In this document: positions 25,472-33,932 of the stretch, in pieces | Numbering within the stretch: the first letter of the stretch is position 1 | Layout: every line of letters begins with the position of its first letter | Origin: Gammaproteobacteria bacterium | GTDB taxonomy: Bacteria > Pseudomonadota > Gammaproteobacteria > DSM-19610 | Assembly (NCBI GenBank): GCA_011321775.1 | Contig: DROT01000005.1 | Location: 1-64,000 of the forward strand | Direction: 5' to 3' | DNA length: 64,000 nucleotides | Translations under genes and position numbers: made by a program | Notes under the pieces: generated by a model | Database searches by the model: none | Told to the model about the DNA's origin: nothing | The model's input: the letters and a program-made list of their open reading frames with translations, nothing else

Positions 25472-25538
25472 ATTCACTGCTCCCTGTGCCTGATTTTGGG
25501 GTTTTTTCTGTCGTCAGCCCTCCTGTATGCAAGATCCG

Positions 25539-25562
25539 GGCACAGTTGTGCCAATCCGGCAC
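25539..25562. promoter_or_regulatory. two overlapping palindromes between slyD-like and SCP2-like genes
   Basis: GGCACA-GT-TGTGCC (25539-25552) and GTGCC-AATCC-GGCAC (25548-25562) share their middle. They lie between divergent genes, about 70 nt upstream of the slyD-like start, and look like an operator. Regulator unknown. Confidence 0.35.
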
Positions 25563-25762
25563 GCGGCGGTAGTCGCCCGTCTATGTAAGTAGGCGGGAAA
25601 AAGTGCTATCTTTAGGCGCAAGTGGGTTTGCAGATTGAGTTTCCTCTTTCGGGTAGCTTGATCAAGAAGTTCGCTTTGCGGGGCTGCCATGCCTGATGAC
25701 CTCAGGCCGCTCCAGACCAAATAAATCCAATTAAAACTGGTAGACAGAGAGGAGAAAACAAC

Positions 25763-26155
25763 ATGTCTGAAATGTTTTCCGAAGAATTCATGAACGCCTT
25801 CAAGGATCGCTGGAACGCCGATCCCGAACTTGCCGGCGCCCTGGAAAAGATCGGCTTCAATTCCATCATCGGTTACGGTATCGACGGTGAAGACAAGCCG
25901 CGCGGTTTCCTCAAGGTGGAAAACGGTCACGTCGTCGAAGCCGGCGCCTACAACGGACAGGAACTCAACTGGGACCTGCGCGCCACCGAGGACAACTGGA
26001 AGAAGTGGATGAAGAAACCGCCGGGCATGATGGGGCTGGGCATGGCCTACACTTCCCGGAAACTGAAGTTCAACGTTGGTGACTATGCGGCGATGATCAA
26101 GGATCCGCGCATGGCCGGGCCCTTCATTCGCAGCTTCTCGGTAATGGGCGGCTGA
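25763..26155 (+). CDS. SCP2 sterol-binding-domain protein (130 aa)
   Basis: Small cytoplasmic protein with the SCP-2-like fold, which holds lipids or other hydrophobic ligands. A strong ribosome site (GAGGAGA) precedes ATG 25763. Family features seen: FKDRWNADPELAGALEKIG, a central strand FLKVENGHVV, then ATEDNWKKWMKKPPGMM and a final alpha segment. It is single, with its own terminator. The real ligand is unknown; such proteins are frequent next to lipid or haem metabolism but context here says nothing. Confidence 0.8.
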   Translation: MSEMFSEEFMNAFKDRWNADPELAGALEKIGFNSIIGYGIDGEDKPRGFLKVENGHVVEAGAYNGQELNWDLRATEDNWKKWMKKPPGMMGLGMAYTSRKLKFNVGDYAAMIKDPRMAGPFIRSFSVMGG

Positions 26156-26188
26156 TCGGCACCGCTATCCGTTCAAGACCATGAAAGA

Positions 26189-26211
26189 GGCGGCCACCAG
26201 GCCGCCTTTTT
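26189..26211 (+). terminator. intrinsic terminator after the SCP2-like gene
   Basis: 7-bp GC stem GGCGGCC (26189-26195) with 26200-26206, loop ACCA, then five T. Confidence 0.9.
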
Positions 26212-26233
26212 CATGCCCGGTGCAAACCCTCTG

Positions 26234-26261
26234 TTGCAAAGGATGGGGGCTGTACTATACT
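26234..26261 (+). promoter_or_regulatory. sigma-70-like promoter of the mbx/mrp-like operon
   Basis: TTGCAA (26234-26239), 16-nt spacer, TATACT (26256-26261). The predicted start is near 26268, leaving a ~184-nt leader before mrpE. Confidence 0.6.
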
Positions 26262-26267
26262 CGCCAC

Positions 26268-26451
26268 CCGCATAGACAGTGCCGGTCGGGATCGTCTATG
26301 CTGTTCGCCGAAGCCAGTGACGGCTGCTACCAGCATCGTAGAGTTCACGATTCGCTCCGTCCGCCGGTGACGGGGCCGCCGTCCCGGTGCGGTAGAAACT
26401 TGACTGTTACTGCGCGGATCCGGACCCGCGGGAGATTCTGGCTGACGCCTC
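26268..26451 (+). other. long structured 5' leader of the mbx/mrp-like operon
   Basis: Holds three possible hairpins: GCATAGAC/GTCTATGC (26270-26277 with 26294-26301), a 12-bp stem with two small bulges (26361-26373 with 26379-26392), and CGCGG/CCGCG (26413-26417 with 26426-26430) close to the start codon. No good ribosome site stands clear of structure. It may be an ion-, redox- or translation-controlled leader. Confidence 0.4.
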
Positions 26452-26976
26452 ATGGAACACACCGCAGACATCCCTCCCCTCTCCTGGCCGCACTATCTGC
26501 TGGTATTCTTCGTTTCGCTGTTGCTGTGGGTGTTGCTGACCGGCACCTTCGACCGCCAGGAACTGGTCGCGGGCGTGCTGGTCTCGGCCGCGGTCACGCT
26601 GCTGTTCGGGCGGCGTTTCGAGATTTTCACCGGCTTCCGCTTCAGCTGGCTGGCGCCGTTCCACATCTTGAGTTATCTGGGCTATTTCTTCGTCGCCCTG
26701 ATCCGTGCCAATCTCGATCTCGCCGCGCGCGTACTCGCGCCCTCGCTGCCGATCAACCCGGCACTGGTGGAAATCCGCACCGGCCTGAAGTCGCCGCTGG
26801 GCCGCATGCTGCTGGCCAACAGCATCACCCTGACCCCGGGCACGCTCACCGTCGACGTGGTCGACGACCGCCTGCTGGTGCACTGGGTCTACTGTCCGCC
26901 CGGCACCGACCTGCACCAGGCCACGGAACGCATCTCCGCGGCCTTCGAACGCCACCTGTCCAGGTTTCTGATATGA
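26452..26976 (+). CDS. mrpE: MrpE/MbxA-like membrane subunit
   Basis: 174-aa subunit of the Mrp cation:proton antiporter module. It begins with two helices (YLLVFFVSLLLWVLLTGTF and the following) and has the family ending SPLGRMLLANSITLTPGTLTVDV, typical of MnhE. It is the first gene of a 14-gene operon in which Mrp genes precede complex-I-like genes; this order equals archaeal mbx, where this subunit is MbxA. Overlaps the next gene by ATGA. Confidence 0.93.
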   Translation: MEHTADIPPLSWPHYLLVFFVSLLLWVLLTGTFDRQELVAGVLVSAAVTLLFGRRFEIFTGFRFSWLAPFHILSYLGYFFVALIRANLDLAARVLAPSLPINPALVEIRTGLKSPLGRMLLANSITLTPGTLTVDVVDDRLLVHWVYCPPGTDLHQATERISAAFERHLSRFLI

Positions 26977-27239
26977 CCCTGACCACCCTGCAACTGATCG
27001 CCCTGGCCTTGCTGGTGACCGGCATCGCCCTGAGCACCCTGCGCCTGTTGCTGGGCCCGACACCGGCCGACCGCATGGTCGCCGCCGACACCCTGGCGGT
27101 CATCACCACCGCGGGACTGGCCGGCCTGGCGAGCGTGTTCGACAACCCCGTCTACCTGGACGTGGCGCTGGTCTACGGCACCCTGGCCTTCGTCGGCACC
27201 GTCGCCTTCGCGCGCGCCCTGGAAGGAAACCGCGAATGA
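26973..27239 (+). CDS. mrpF: MrpF/MbxB-like membrane subunit
   Basis: 88-aa three-helix protein. The GPTPADRMVAADTLAVITTAGL segment is the MnhF signature, followed by NPVYLDVALVYGTLAFVGTVAFAR. The ATG overlaps the mrpE stop (ATGA). Inner membrane; part of the ion-translocating module. Overlaps mrpG by 4 nt. Confidence 0.93.
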   Translation: MTLTTLQLIALALLVTGIALSTLRLLLGPTPADRMVAADTLAVITTAGLAGLASVFDNPVYLDVALVYGTLAFVGTVAFARALEGNRE

Positions 27240-27544
27240 GCCTGATCGGCGACATCCTGCTGGTGGTCGGCTGCGCCTTCATCGCCCTCGGCAGCCTCGG
27301 ACTGCTGCGCATGCCGGACGTCTTCAATCGCCTGCAGGCAGGCACCAAGGCGGCCACCCTCGGCACCCTGGCGGTGCTGCTGGGCATCGGCTTCAACCAC
27401 CCGGGCTGGTGGGCCAAGCTGGTGGTCATCGCCGGTTTCGTGCTGTTCACCAACCCGGTCGGCTCCTCCAGCATTGCCCGCGCGGCACGCAAGGCCGGCA
27501 TCAAGCCACGGGTGCTGGCCAGAAAGATCGGGACGGACGGCTGA
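27236..27544 (+). CDS. mrpG: MrpG/MbxC-like membrane subunit
   Basis: 102-aa three-helix protein with the PhaG/MnhG motif FIALGSLGLLRMPDVFNRLQAGTKAATLGT. A C-terminal basic tail follows the last helix. The start overlaps mrpF by 4 nt. In Mrp and MBH complexes this subunit lies with MrpE/F at one edge of the membrane arm. Confidence 0.93.
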   Translation: MSLIGDILLVVGCAFIALGSLGLLRMPDVFNRLQAGTKAATLGTLAVLLGIGFNHPGWWAKLVVIAGFVLFTNPVGSSSIARAARKAGIKPRVLARKIGTDG

Positions 27545-27545
27545 G

Positions 27546-27797
27546 ATGGACTGGCTGACCCTCATCATCGTCGTCGTCATGCTCGCCAGCGCCGTGGCGG
27601 TGCTGTTGCTGAAGGATTTCCTGGCCGCGCTGGCGGCCTTCTCCGTGGTCTCGCTGGGACTCTCGGTCCTGTTCGTGATCGTGCGTGCACCCGACGTGGC
27701 CATGACCGAGGCCGCCATCGGCGCCGGCCTGGGCAGCCTGCTGTTCGCCCTGGCGCTGCGCCGCCTCGGGCTGTGGCGCGCCAGGGACAGGGGGTAG
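27546..27797 (+). CDS. MbhD/MbxD-like subunit (DUF4040)
   Basis: 83-aa membrane protein matching the MbhD-type domain that in MrpA is fused behind the NuoL-like part. LKDFLAALAAFSVVSLGLSVLFVIVRAPDVAMTEAAIGAGLGSLLFALAL is the whole-family core. It being a separate gene, as in mbh/mbx operons, argues against a plain Mrp antiporter. ATG 27546 follows the mrpG stop by 1 nt. Confidence 0.85.
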   Translation: MDWLTLIIVVVMLASAVAVLLLKDFLAALAAFSVVSLGLSVLFVIVRAPDVAMTEAAIGAGLGSLLFALALRRLGLWRARDRG

Positions 27798-27802
27798 ACC
27801 GG

Positions 27803-28489
27803 ATGCAACGTTTCACTTCGGCACTGTTTCTGCTCGGCCTCGGGGTGCTGATCGCGGCCATATTCCGCAACATGGATCTCGCCGCCAGCACCCCCATCGT
27901 CGGCGATGCCATCAATGCCGCCGCCGCGCAACAGGTCGGCGCCGCCAATTTCGTCACTTCCGTGGTGCTCGGCTATCGCGGCTTCGACACCCTGATGGAA
28001 CTCACCATCCTGTTCACCGCCGCCACCGCCGGCGGGCTGGTGCTCGGCAAGCCGCGCGGCGACGCCCGCCCCGACCCGGAAGCCGGTCTCGTCCTGCGTG
28101 CCGGCGCCGACCTGTTCTTCCCGCTGCTGCTGGTGGTCGGGCTGTACATCATTCTCCACGGCCACCTCACCCCCGGCGGCGGCTTCCAGGGTGGCGTGAT
28201 CCTGGCGGTGGCCTTCTTCCTGCCCCTGCTGGCACGTCCCGGCACGCCCATGAGCCACCGGGCCGTCAGCCTCATCGAGGGGCTGGCGGGGGCCAGCTTC
28301 ATCGTCATCGGCCTGCTGGCCATGCCGGAAGGCCAGGCCTTCCTCACCCCCCTGCTGGACAAGGGGCAACTCGGCAGCCTGCTGTCGGCCGGGTCGCTGC
28401 CTCTGCTCTACATCGCGGTCGGCCTCAAGGTCGGATCGGAACTCGCCGGCCTGCTGGCACAGCTGGCGGCGACGGAGGCGAGCGACTGA
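27803..28489 (+). CDS. MbhE-MrpB fused membrane subunit (MbxE/F-like)
   Basis: 228 aa combining two units. Residues ~1-85 resemble MbhE (GAANFVTSVVLGYRGFDTLMELTILFTAA), which in MrpA forms the C-terminal helices. Residues ~95-228 are MnhB/MrpB (ADLFFPLLLVVGLYIILHGHLTPGGGFQGGVILA). Inner membrane. In archaeal operons these can be separate genes, so the fusion is worth note. Confidence 0.85.
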   Translation: MQRFTSALFLLGLGVLIAAIFRNMDLAASTPIVGDAINAAAAQQVGAANFVTSVVLGYRGFDTLMELTILFTAATAGGLVLGKPRGDARPDPEAGLVLRAGADLFFPLLLVVGLYIILHGHLTPGGGFQGGVILAVAFFLPLLARPGTPMSHRAVSLIEGLAGASFIVIGLLAMPEGQAFLTPLLDKGQLGSLLSAGSLPLLYIAVGLKVGSELAGLLAQLAATEASD

Positions 28490-28491
28490 CG

Positions 28492-28938
28492 ATGGATACC
28501 ATTATCATCCTCTACACCGGCGCCTTCGGCCTGATCTTCATCGGCATCGCCGGCATCGTGCTGTCGCGCCACCTGGTGCGCATCATCTTCGCCATCGGAC
28601 TGCTGGAGGCCGGCGCCAACCTGCTGTTGCTGCTGGCCACCTGGCGCGACGGCGCCTCCGCGCCCATCATCGTCGGCGGCCGTGTGCCCGCTCTCATGGC
28701 CGACCCGGTACCCCAGGCCCTGGTACTCACCGCCATCGTCATCGGCGTCGGCATCCTGGCGCTGGCGCTGAGCCTGGCGCTGCGGGTACAGCACGCCTGG
28801 GGCACGCTGGACATGCGCGCCATCCGCCTGCGCCTGGAAGAGGAAATCGACGACGCGGCCGGGATCGAACCGCCGACCAGTGCCGATGCGCCCGCACCCC
28901 GTCCGACCGCACCGGCAACCCGGGAAGGTGGCGCATGA
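28492..28938 (+). CDS. mrpC: MrpC/NuoK-like subunit (MbxG-like)
   Basis: 148-aa NuoK-like three-helix protein. IVLSRHLVRIIFAIGLLEAGANLLLL and ADPVPQALVLTAIVIGVGILALALSLALR are family hallmarks, with the conserved membrane Glu in LLEAG. An extra hydrophilic, Pro/Ala-rich tail of ~45 residues extends into the cytoplasm. Overlaps the next gene by 4 nt. Confidence 0.92.
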   Translation: MDTIIILYTGAFGLIFIGIAGIVLSRHLVRIIFAIGLLEAGANLLLLLATWRDGASAPIIVGGRVPALMADPVPQALVLTAIVIGVGILALALSLALRVQHAWGTLDMRAIRLRLEEEIDDAAGIEPPTSADAPAPRPTAPATREGGA

Positions 28939-30386
28939 ACGAACTGGTGCTGATGGTCGCGCTGCCGCTGCTGACCGCCTTCCTGCTGCCGGTGATCGAC
29001 CGCCTGTCGTCCCTGGCCGCGCGCTGGATCGGGCCACTGGTGCTGTTGCTGACCGCCATCATCGGCCTGTCGGCCTGGAGCCAGACGGGAAGCGGCGCCA
29101 TCACCATCGAACTGGGCAACTTCCGTCCGCCGCTCGGCATCGACCTCTATGTCGACCAGCTGGCGCTGCTGTTCGCGCTCGCCGTCACCCTCGGCACCCT
29201 TCTGCTGTGGCCCGCCGAGGGTGAGCAGCGGCTGCGCCAGTCCACCCTGGCGCTGCTCCTGGCCGGTTCCGGCAGCGGCCTGGCGCTGTCCGGCGACCTG
29301 TTCAACATCTATGTCCTCTATGAACTGATCGCGGTGGTCTCCTACGGCCTGGCAGCCAGCCGGGGCACGGCCGCCGGCCAGGCGGCCACCCTGCGCTATC
29401 TGATCGTCAGCGCCTTCGGCGCCGCCCTGGCACTGGCGGGTATCGCCCTGGTCTACCAGGCCACCGGCACCCTCAACCTGGCGCAACTGGCCCAGCTGGC
29501 GCCGACGCAGCTGAACAACGGCCAGGGGCTGGCGGCCTTCGTGCTGATGCTGGTCGGCTTCGGCGTCAAGGCGGAGCTGTTCCCCGTCAACACCTGGGTT
29601 CCGGAAGTCTATGCCACCGCCCCGGCGCGGGTCGCGGGCCTGCTGGCGGGCGTGGTCTCCAAGCTGGCGCTGCTGATCATCGTGCGCCTGCTGATCCTGC
29701 TGTTCCCCCAGCCCGAGGCGCTCACGGTGATGCTGGTGCTGGGTATCCTCGGCGTCCTCACCGGCGAACTGGCGGCCTGGCGGGCACGCGACTTCAACCG
29801 CATGCTGGCGTTCTCCTCCATCGGCCAGCTGGGCATCATGTTCATCGCCTTCTCCATACCCGGCAAGGCGGGCGTATTCGCCGGTCTCGCCGTGGCGCTG
29901 CACCACCTGGTGGTCAAGCCGGCGCTGTTCCTGCTGGCACAGCGCTGGGGCGGCTCGCTGGAGCATCTGGCCGGGGTGGCAAAAGGTTCACCGCTGGCTG
30001 CCGCCCTGTTCATCCTGCTGGCGCTGTCGCTGATCGGCGTACCGCCGCTGCCCGGCTTCTGGGCCAAGCTGCTGGTCATGATCCACCTGCTGGAACAGCA
30101 AAGCAGCCTCTATGCCCTCGGCGCCTGGATCATCATGGCCGGCGCCGCCCTGGAGGCCAACTACCTGTTCCGCGTCGCCAGCAGTTTCTACCGCCGTGAA
30201 GCAGCCGCGACGCCGCCGGCGGCACACCGCACCGGCGACCTCGCCGGCGCCAGCCTGCTGGGAGCCGCGCTGGCGGCGGCCGTGTTCCTCATCGTGCCCC
30301 TGGCGGACCGTATCGAGGCCATGGCCGGCCAGGCGGCGGACCGCGATCACTACATCCAGACCGTCAACCCGGAGCCGCTGCCATGA
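28935..30386 (+). CDS. mrpD: MrpD/NuoN-like antiporter subunit (MbxH-like)
   Basis: 483-aa proton-conducting antiporter-like subunit with ~14 helices. Motifs include SGDLFNIYVLYELIAVVSYGL (membrane Glu), FGVKAELFPVNTWVPEVYATAPARVAGLLAG (membrane Lys) and LHHLVVKPALFLLAQRWGG. Contributes one ion channel to the complex. The gene starts inside mrpC and overlaps the following NuoL-like gene, so stoichiometric coupled translation is likely. Confidence 0.93.
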   Translation: MNELVLMVALPLLTAFLLPVIDRLSSLAARWIGPLVLLLTAIIGLSAWSQTGSGAITIELGNFRPPLGIDLYVDQLALLFALAVTLGTLLLWPAEGEQRLRQSTLALLLAGSGSGLALSGDLFNIYVLYELIAVVSYGLAASRGTAAGQAATLRYLIVSAFGAALALAGIALVYQATGTLNLAQLAQLAPTQLNNGQGLAAFVLMLVGFGVKAELFPVNTWVPEVYATAPARVAGLLAGVVSKLALLIIVRLLILLFPQPEALTVMLVLGILGVLTGELAAWRARDFNRMLAFSSIGQLGIMFIAFSIPGKAGVFAGLAVALHHLVVKPALFLLAQRWGGSLEHLAGVAKGSPLAAALFILLALSLIGVPPLPGFWAKLLVMIHLLEQQSSLYALGAWIIMAGAALEANYLFRVASSFYRREAAATPPAAHRTGDLAGASLLGAALAAAVFLIVPLADRIEAMAGQAADRDHYIQTVNPEPLP

Positions 30387-32263
30387 CGCCGCTGGACCAG
30401 CTGCTGCTGCTCTCGGCCCTGACGGTCGTCGTCCCCCTGTTCACCGGCAACCGCCGGATCACCGGCCCGCTGGCCACCCTGCTGTACACCGGCCAGGGCC
30501 TGCTGCTGCTGCGCATGGCCGGCCTCGGCTACGGCAGCGAGACGCCGGTGTCTTCCGCCGTGAGCCTCCAGGTCCTCGGGCTGGAGCTGCACTGGCGTTT
30601 CGACGCCCTGTCCTGGTTCTTTGCCCTGATCACCATCGGCGCGGGCCTGCTGAGCAGCTGGTTCGCCTCCGGCGAGTGGGCGCAACGCTACCGGGACAGC
30701 GGCAGCAGCCTGCGACTGTTCCACGCCGCCCTGGCGCTGAACGTGTTCACCATGCTGGTGCTGCTGGCCAGCGGTGAGCTGCTGAGCCTGTTCATCGGCT
30801 GGGAGCTGGTGAGCTGGGCCAGCTTCCTGATGATGTCGCTGGGCAGCAACACGGCGTTGCGCTATGCCATGCGCTACGTCACCTACGCCTTCGCCGGCGC
30901 CATGGCGGTACTGATGGGGCTGGTGCTGGTCTACACCCGCACCGGCAGCTTCGAGTTCCAGGCCTTCCGCGACGCGGTTCCGTCGATGGACGCGGACACC
31001 GTCTGGCTGCTGTTCGGTCTGTTCGCAGCCGGCTTCGGCGTCAAGATGGCGCTGCTCCCCTTCCACCTCTGGCAGGCCAAGGCCTACGCCGAGACACCGG
31101 GACCCGGCGCCGCCTTCCTCGGCGCCATCTCCTCGCGCATGGGCCTGTTCGCCATGATCGTCGTGCTGGTCCAGATCATCGGCGTGGCCCGGCTGGTGGA
31201 ACTGCCGGTGCCCTTCACCTTCCTGAGCGGCCGCGACCTGCTGGCCTGGGTGGCGGTGTTCACCATCATCTTCCCGACCTTCACCGCGCTGCGGCAGCAC
31301 GACGCGCGGCGCCTGCTGGCCTGGCACGGTATCGGCCAGGGGGGCTACATGCTGCTGGGCATTCTCATCGCCGACGACCTGGGCTCGGCGGGCGGCCTGA
31401 TGCACGTGTTCAATCACGCCACCTACCAGGCGGTCCTGTTCATGTCGGTCACGGCCGTCATCCACCGTACCGGCACCTCGGATCTCAACAAGCTCGGCGG
31501 GCTGGTGGCACGCATGCCGCTGTCCTTCCTCGCCATGCTGATCGGCATCATCGGCCTGGCCGGCCTGCCGCCCATGAACGGCTTCGTGTCCAAGTGGCTG
31601 GTCTACCGCGCGCTCATCCTGGAGGGCAGCCCGCTGCTGTTCCTCGGCGCCGTCATCGGCACCCTGGGCACCATCCTCAGCGTCTACAAGCTGATCCACA
31701 ACACCTTCCTCGGCCAGTTGCGGTTGGAACACGTGGACATCGAGGAAGCACCCTCGAGCATGCTGTGGCCGATGATGATCCTGTCGACCGTCGTCTTCGT
31801 CACCGGCTATTTCCCCGGACTGGTGCTGGACTGGATTGCCTCCGTCCAGGCCGCTGTCGGCCTGCCGGTGCTGGCGCATCATCTGGGCGGCGTCCACATC
31901 GACAAGGGCGGCCTCGACATGATCTGGGTGGTGTCGGTGCTGCTGGCCGGCTTCGGCGTCGGTGCCCTGGTGTTCCTGAGCGGCAACCGCAGCAAGCGGG
32001 TGCACCAGCTGGACAACTATGCCGGCGGCCACTTCCTGACCGCCGACACCCGCTACCAGTACAGCGACAACTTCTACCCCGGCCTCATGCACCTCATCGG
32101 CCCGTGGTACCGCAAGAGTTTCCGCTGGCTGGAGGGTGGTTTCGTATCGACGGTGGATACCGTGTCCCAGCTGATGCAGGGTCTGTACCGACACACCCAC
32201 CCGGCCTTCTATCTGCTGGCCGTGGTGGTATTTGCGCTGTCCTGGGTGATGGGCGGAGACTGA
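30383..32263 (+). CDS. second NuoL/MrpD-like antiporter subunit (MbxH'-like)
   Basis: 626 aa; a second antiporter-like channel, longer than MrpD by a C-terminal extension. LFIGWELVSWASFLMMSLGS and FGVKMALLPFHLWQAKAYAETPGPGAAFLGA hold the key membrane Glu and Lys. The extension ends in extra helices and a loop, GNRSKRVHQLDNYAGGHF, as in the long MrpA/NuoL types. Having both MrpD and a duplicate in this position is characteristic of mbx (MbxH and MbxH'), not mbh. Confidence 0.9.
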   Translation: MTPLDQLLLLSALTVVVPLFTGNRRITGPLATLLYTGQGLLLLRMAGLGYGSETPVSSAVSLQVLGLELHWRFDALSWFFALITIGAGLLSSWFASGEWAQRYRDSGSSLRLFHAALALNVFTMLVLLASGELLSLFIGWELVSWASFLMMSLGSNTALRYAMRYVTYAFAGAMAVLMGLVLVYTRTGSFEFQAFRDAVPSMDADTVWLLFGLFAAGFGVKMALLPFHLWQAKAYAETPGPGAAFLGAISSRMGLFAMIVVLVQIIGVARLVELPVPFTFLSGRDLLAWVAVFTIIFPTFTALRQHDARRLLAWHGIGQGGYMLLGILIADDLGSAGGLMHVFNHATYQAVLFMSVTAVIHRTGTSDLNKLGGLVARMPLSFLAMLIGIIGLAGLPPMNGFVSKWLVYRALILEGSPLLFLGAVIGTLGTILSVYKLIHNTFLGQLRLEHVDIEEAPSSMLWPMMILSTVVFVTGYFPGLVLDWIASVQAAVGLPVLAHHLGGVHIDKGGLDMIWVVSVLLAGFGVGALVFLSGNRSKRVHQLDNYAGGHFLTADTRYQYSDNFYPGLMHLIGPWYRKSFRWLEGGFVSTVDTVSQLMQGLYRHTHPAFYLLAVVVFALSWVMGGD

Positions 32264-32281
32264 CAGCCGGTGGAATCTGCG

Positions 32282-33181
32282 ATGAACCTGAGCGAATTGT
32301 TGATCGAACTGCTGCTGATGCCGCTGGTCGCCTTCGTCATCGGCCTCGGCATGGTGCTGATGATGCGCAAGATCGCCGCCCGCCTCGGGCGCCGCATCGG
32401 ACCGCCGCTGCTGCAGCCGATCTACGACATCATCAAGCTGTACGGCAAACGGACGCAGATCTCTCACGGCCTGATTCACGAGATCGGCATCATCATGGCG
32501 GTGGGTGGCTATGTCGCCGCCGAAACCCTGCTGCCGGTGCCGGGCATGAACGGCCTGGCCGACAAGGGCGGCGTCATCACCCTGGCCTACGTCATGATGA
32601 TCCCCTCCCTGGGCATGGCGCTCGGCGTCGGCCAGTGCGCCAATCCCAACGGCTCCATCGGCATCTCGCGCGCCCTGACCGCCATGCTCGCCTACGACAT
32701 CCCCTTCATCCTGGTGATCTTCGGTGCCGCCTACGTCTACGGCACCACCAACCTGGCCGACATCATCGCCATCCAGCAACAGCAGGGCGTATCCGGCTGG
32801 GGCCTGATGCAGATGCCGCTGCTGGCGCTGGCGGGCATGCTGGCGTTGCCGGCCGTCATGGGCAAGCAGCCCTTCGAGATCTACATTGCGCCCGCGGAGA
32901 TCGCCACCGGTCCCATGGTGGAGATGAGTGGCAAGTTCATGGGAGGCCTGTTCGTGATGCAGTGCTTCCAGCTGTACACCGCCGGGGTGCTGTACACCAC
33001 GCTGTTCCTCGGTGGCGGCGCGTACTGGATCACCTTCCTGCCGAAGATCTACGCCGTGGTCGCCATTCCCATGGCCGCCGCCATGCTGTTTCCGCGCTAC
33101 CGCACCGAGGACGTGATCCGCCTGATGTGGAAGTGGCCGGTGCTGGTGGGACTGATGGGCCTCGCCGTGGCCATGAAATGA
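32282..33181 (+). CDS. NuoH/MbxM-like membrane anchor subunit
   Basis: 299 aa, about 8 helices; the complex I/hydrogenase-4 'subunit 1' family that links the membrane arm to the peripheral Fe-S arm. RRIGPPLLQPIYDIIKLYGKR is the conserved first loop; KQPFEIYIAPAEIATGPMVEMSGKFMG carries the conserved acidic residues of the second. Closest in length and loop pattern to MbhM/EchB/HyfC types. ATG 32282 follows GGTGGAA. Confidence 0.92.
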   Translation: MNLSELLIELLLMPLVAFVIGLGMVLMMRKIAARLGRRIGPPLLQPIYDIIKLYGKRTQISHGLIHEIGIIMAVGGYVAAETLLPVPGMNGLADKGGVITLAYVMMIPSLGMALGVGQCANPNGSIGISRALTAMLAYDIPFILVIFGAAYVYGTTNLADIIAIQQQQGVSGWGLMQMPLLALAGMLALPAVMGKQPFEIYIAPAEIATGPMVEMSGKFMGGLFVMQCFQLYTAGVLYTTLFLGGGAYWITFLPKIYAVVAIPMAAAMLFPRYRTEDVIRLMWKWPVLVGLMGLAVAMK

Positions 33182-33190
33182 GGTCGTGAA

Positions 33191-33922
33191 ATGAGCAAGC
33201 TCGACAATATCCCGGTACGCCACCAGCCGACCGAAGCCGCCGGCCGCAAGCGCACCAACCCGCTGGCGCACGTGTTCGACGAACTGGTGAAGTTCTGCCA
33301 GTCGCGCTCCATGTTCATGCTGCATTACTGCACCGGTTGCGGCGCCATCGAGCTGCCGCCGGCCATGACCTCGCGCTTCGACATGGAGCGCCTCGGCATC
33401 CAGCCCATGGTGACACCGCGCCAGGCCGACATCCTGCTGATCACCGGCTACGTCTCCATCAAGACCCTGAAACGCATCATCCTCACCTACGAGCAGATGC
33501 AGTCGCCCAAGTACGTGATCGGCATCTGTTCCTGCACCGTCAACGGCGGCATGTACTGGCAGAGTTACGCCACCGCCAAGGTGCTCAAGGATTACCTGCC
33601 CGTGGATGTCTACATCGCCGGCTGCATGCCGCGCCCGGAAGCCGTCATCAGCGGCATGCGCGAACTCATGAGCGACATCAAGAGCGGCCGTGCGCAGAAC
33701 TGGAAACGCTACTACGAGAACTACGACCACTACCTCGGCAACCAGCAGAAACTGTTCGGCGAGGACTGGCAGACGCCGACCGACATCATCGCCGAGGCGC
33801 GCCACTACGGGCTGATGACCGACCGCACCCTGGGCGAACACACCGCCCTGCTGGAGAAACACCAGCGGCCGCTGGAGGCGCTGGAAATGCGCCTGAGCGC
33901 CAGAGAGAAACAGAAGACATAG
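33191..33922 (+). CDS. NuoB/MbxJ-like [4Fe-4S] subunit
   Basis: 243 aa; carries the proximal cluster (N2 equivalent). The four ligand cysteines are seen in YCTGCGAIE (two), IGICSCTVNGG and AGCMPRPEAV. The CxxC spacing is that of hydrogenase-type small subunits rather than the adjacent-cysteine CC of respiratory NuoB. A C-terminal ~75-residue hydrophilic extension (from KRYYENYDHYLGN) is extra. GAGGT ribosome site upstream. Confidence 0.92.
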   Translation: MSKLDNIPVRHQPTEAAGRKRTNPLAHVFDELVKFCQSRSMFMLHYCTGCGAIELPPAMTSRFDMERLGIQPMVTPRQADILLITGYVSIKTLKRIILTYEQMQSPKYVIGICSCTVNGGMYWQSYATAKVLKDYLPVDVYIAGCMPRPEAVISGMRELMSDIKSGRAQNWKRYYENYDHYLGNQQKLFGEDWQTPTDIIAEARHYGLMTDRTLGEHTALLEKHQRPLEALEMRLSAREKQKT

Positions 33923-33932
33923 ACGAGCACTT

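Noticed and set aside
25530-25560. Sigma-54-like promoter (TGGCAC ... TGC) upstream of the slyD-like gene
   Set aside because: The GG-to-GC spacing is one base short of the strict -24/-12 rule; the sequence is better explained by the overlapping palindromes.
26452-32263. Stand-alone Mrp Na+/H+ antiporter
   Set aside because: No full-length MrpA gene; MbhD- and MbhE-like parts are split as in mbh/mbx, and the genes run on without a gap into complex-I-like subunits.
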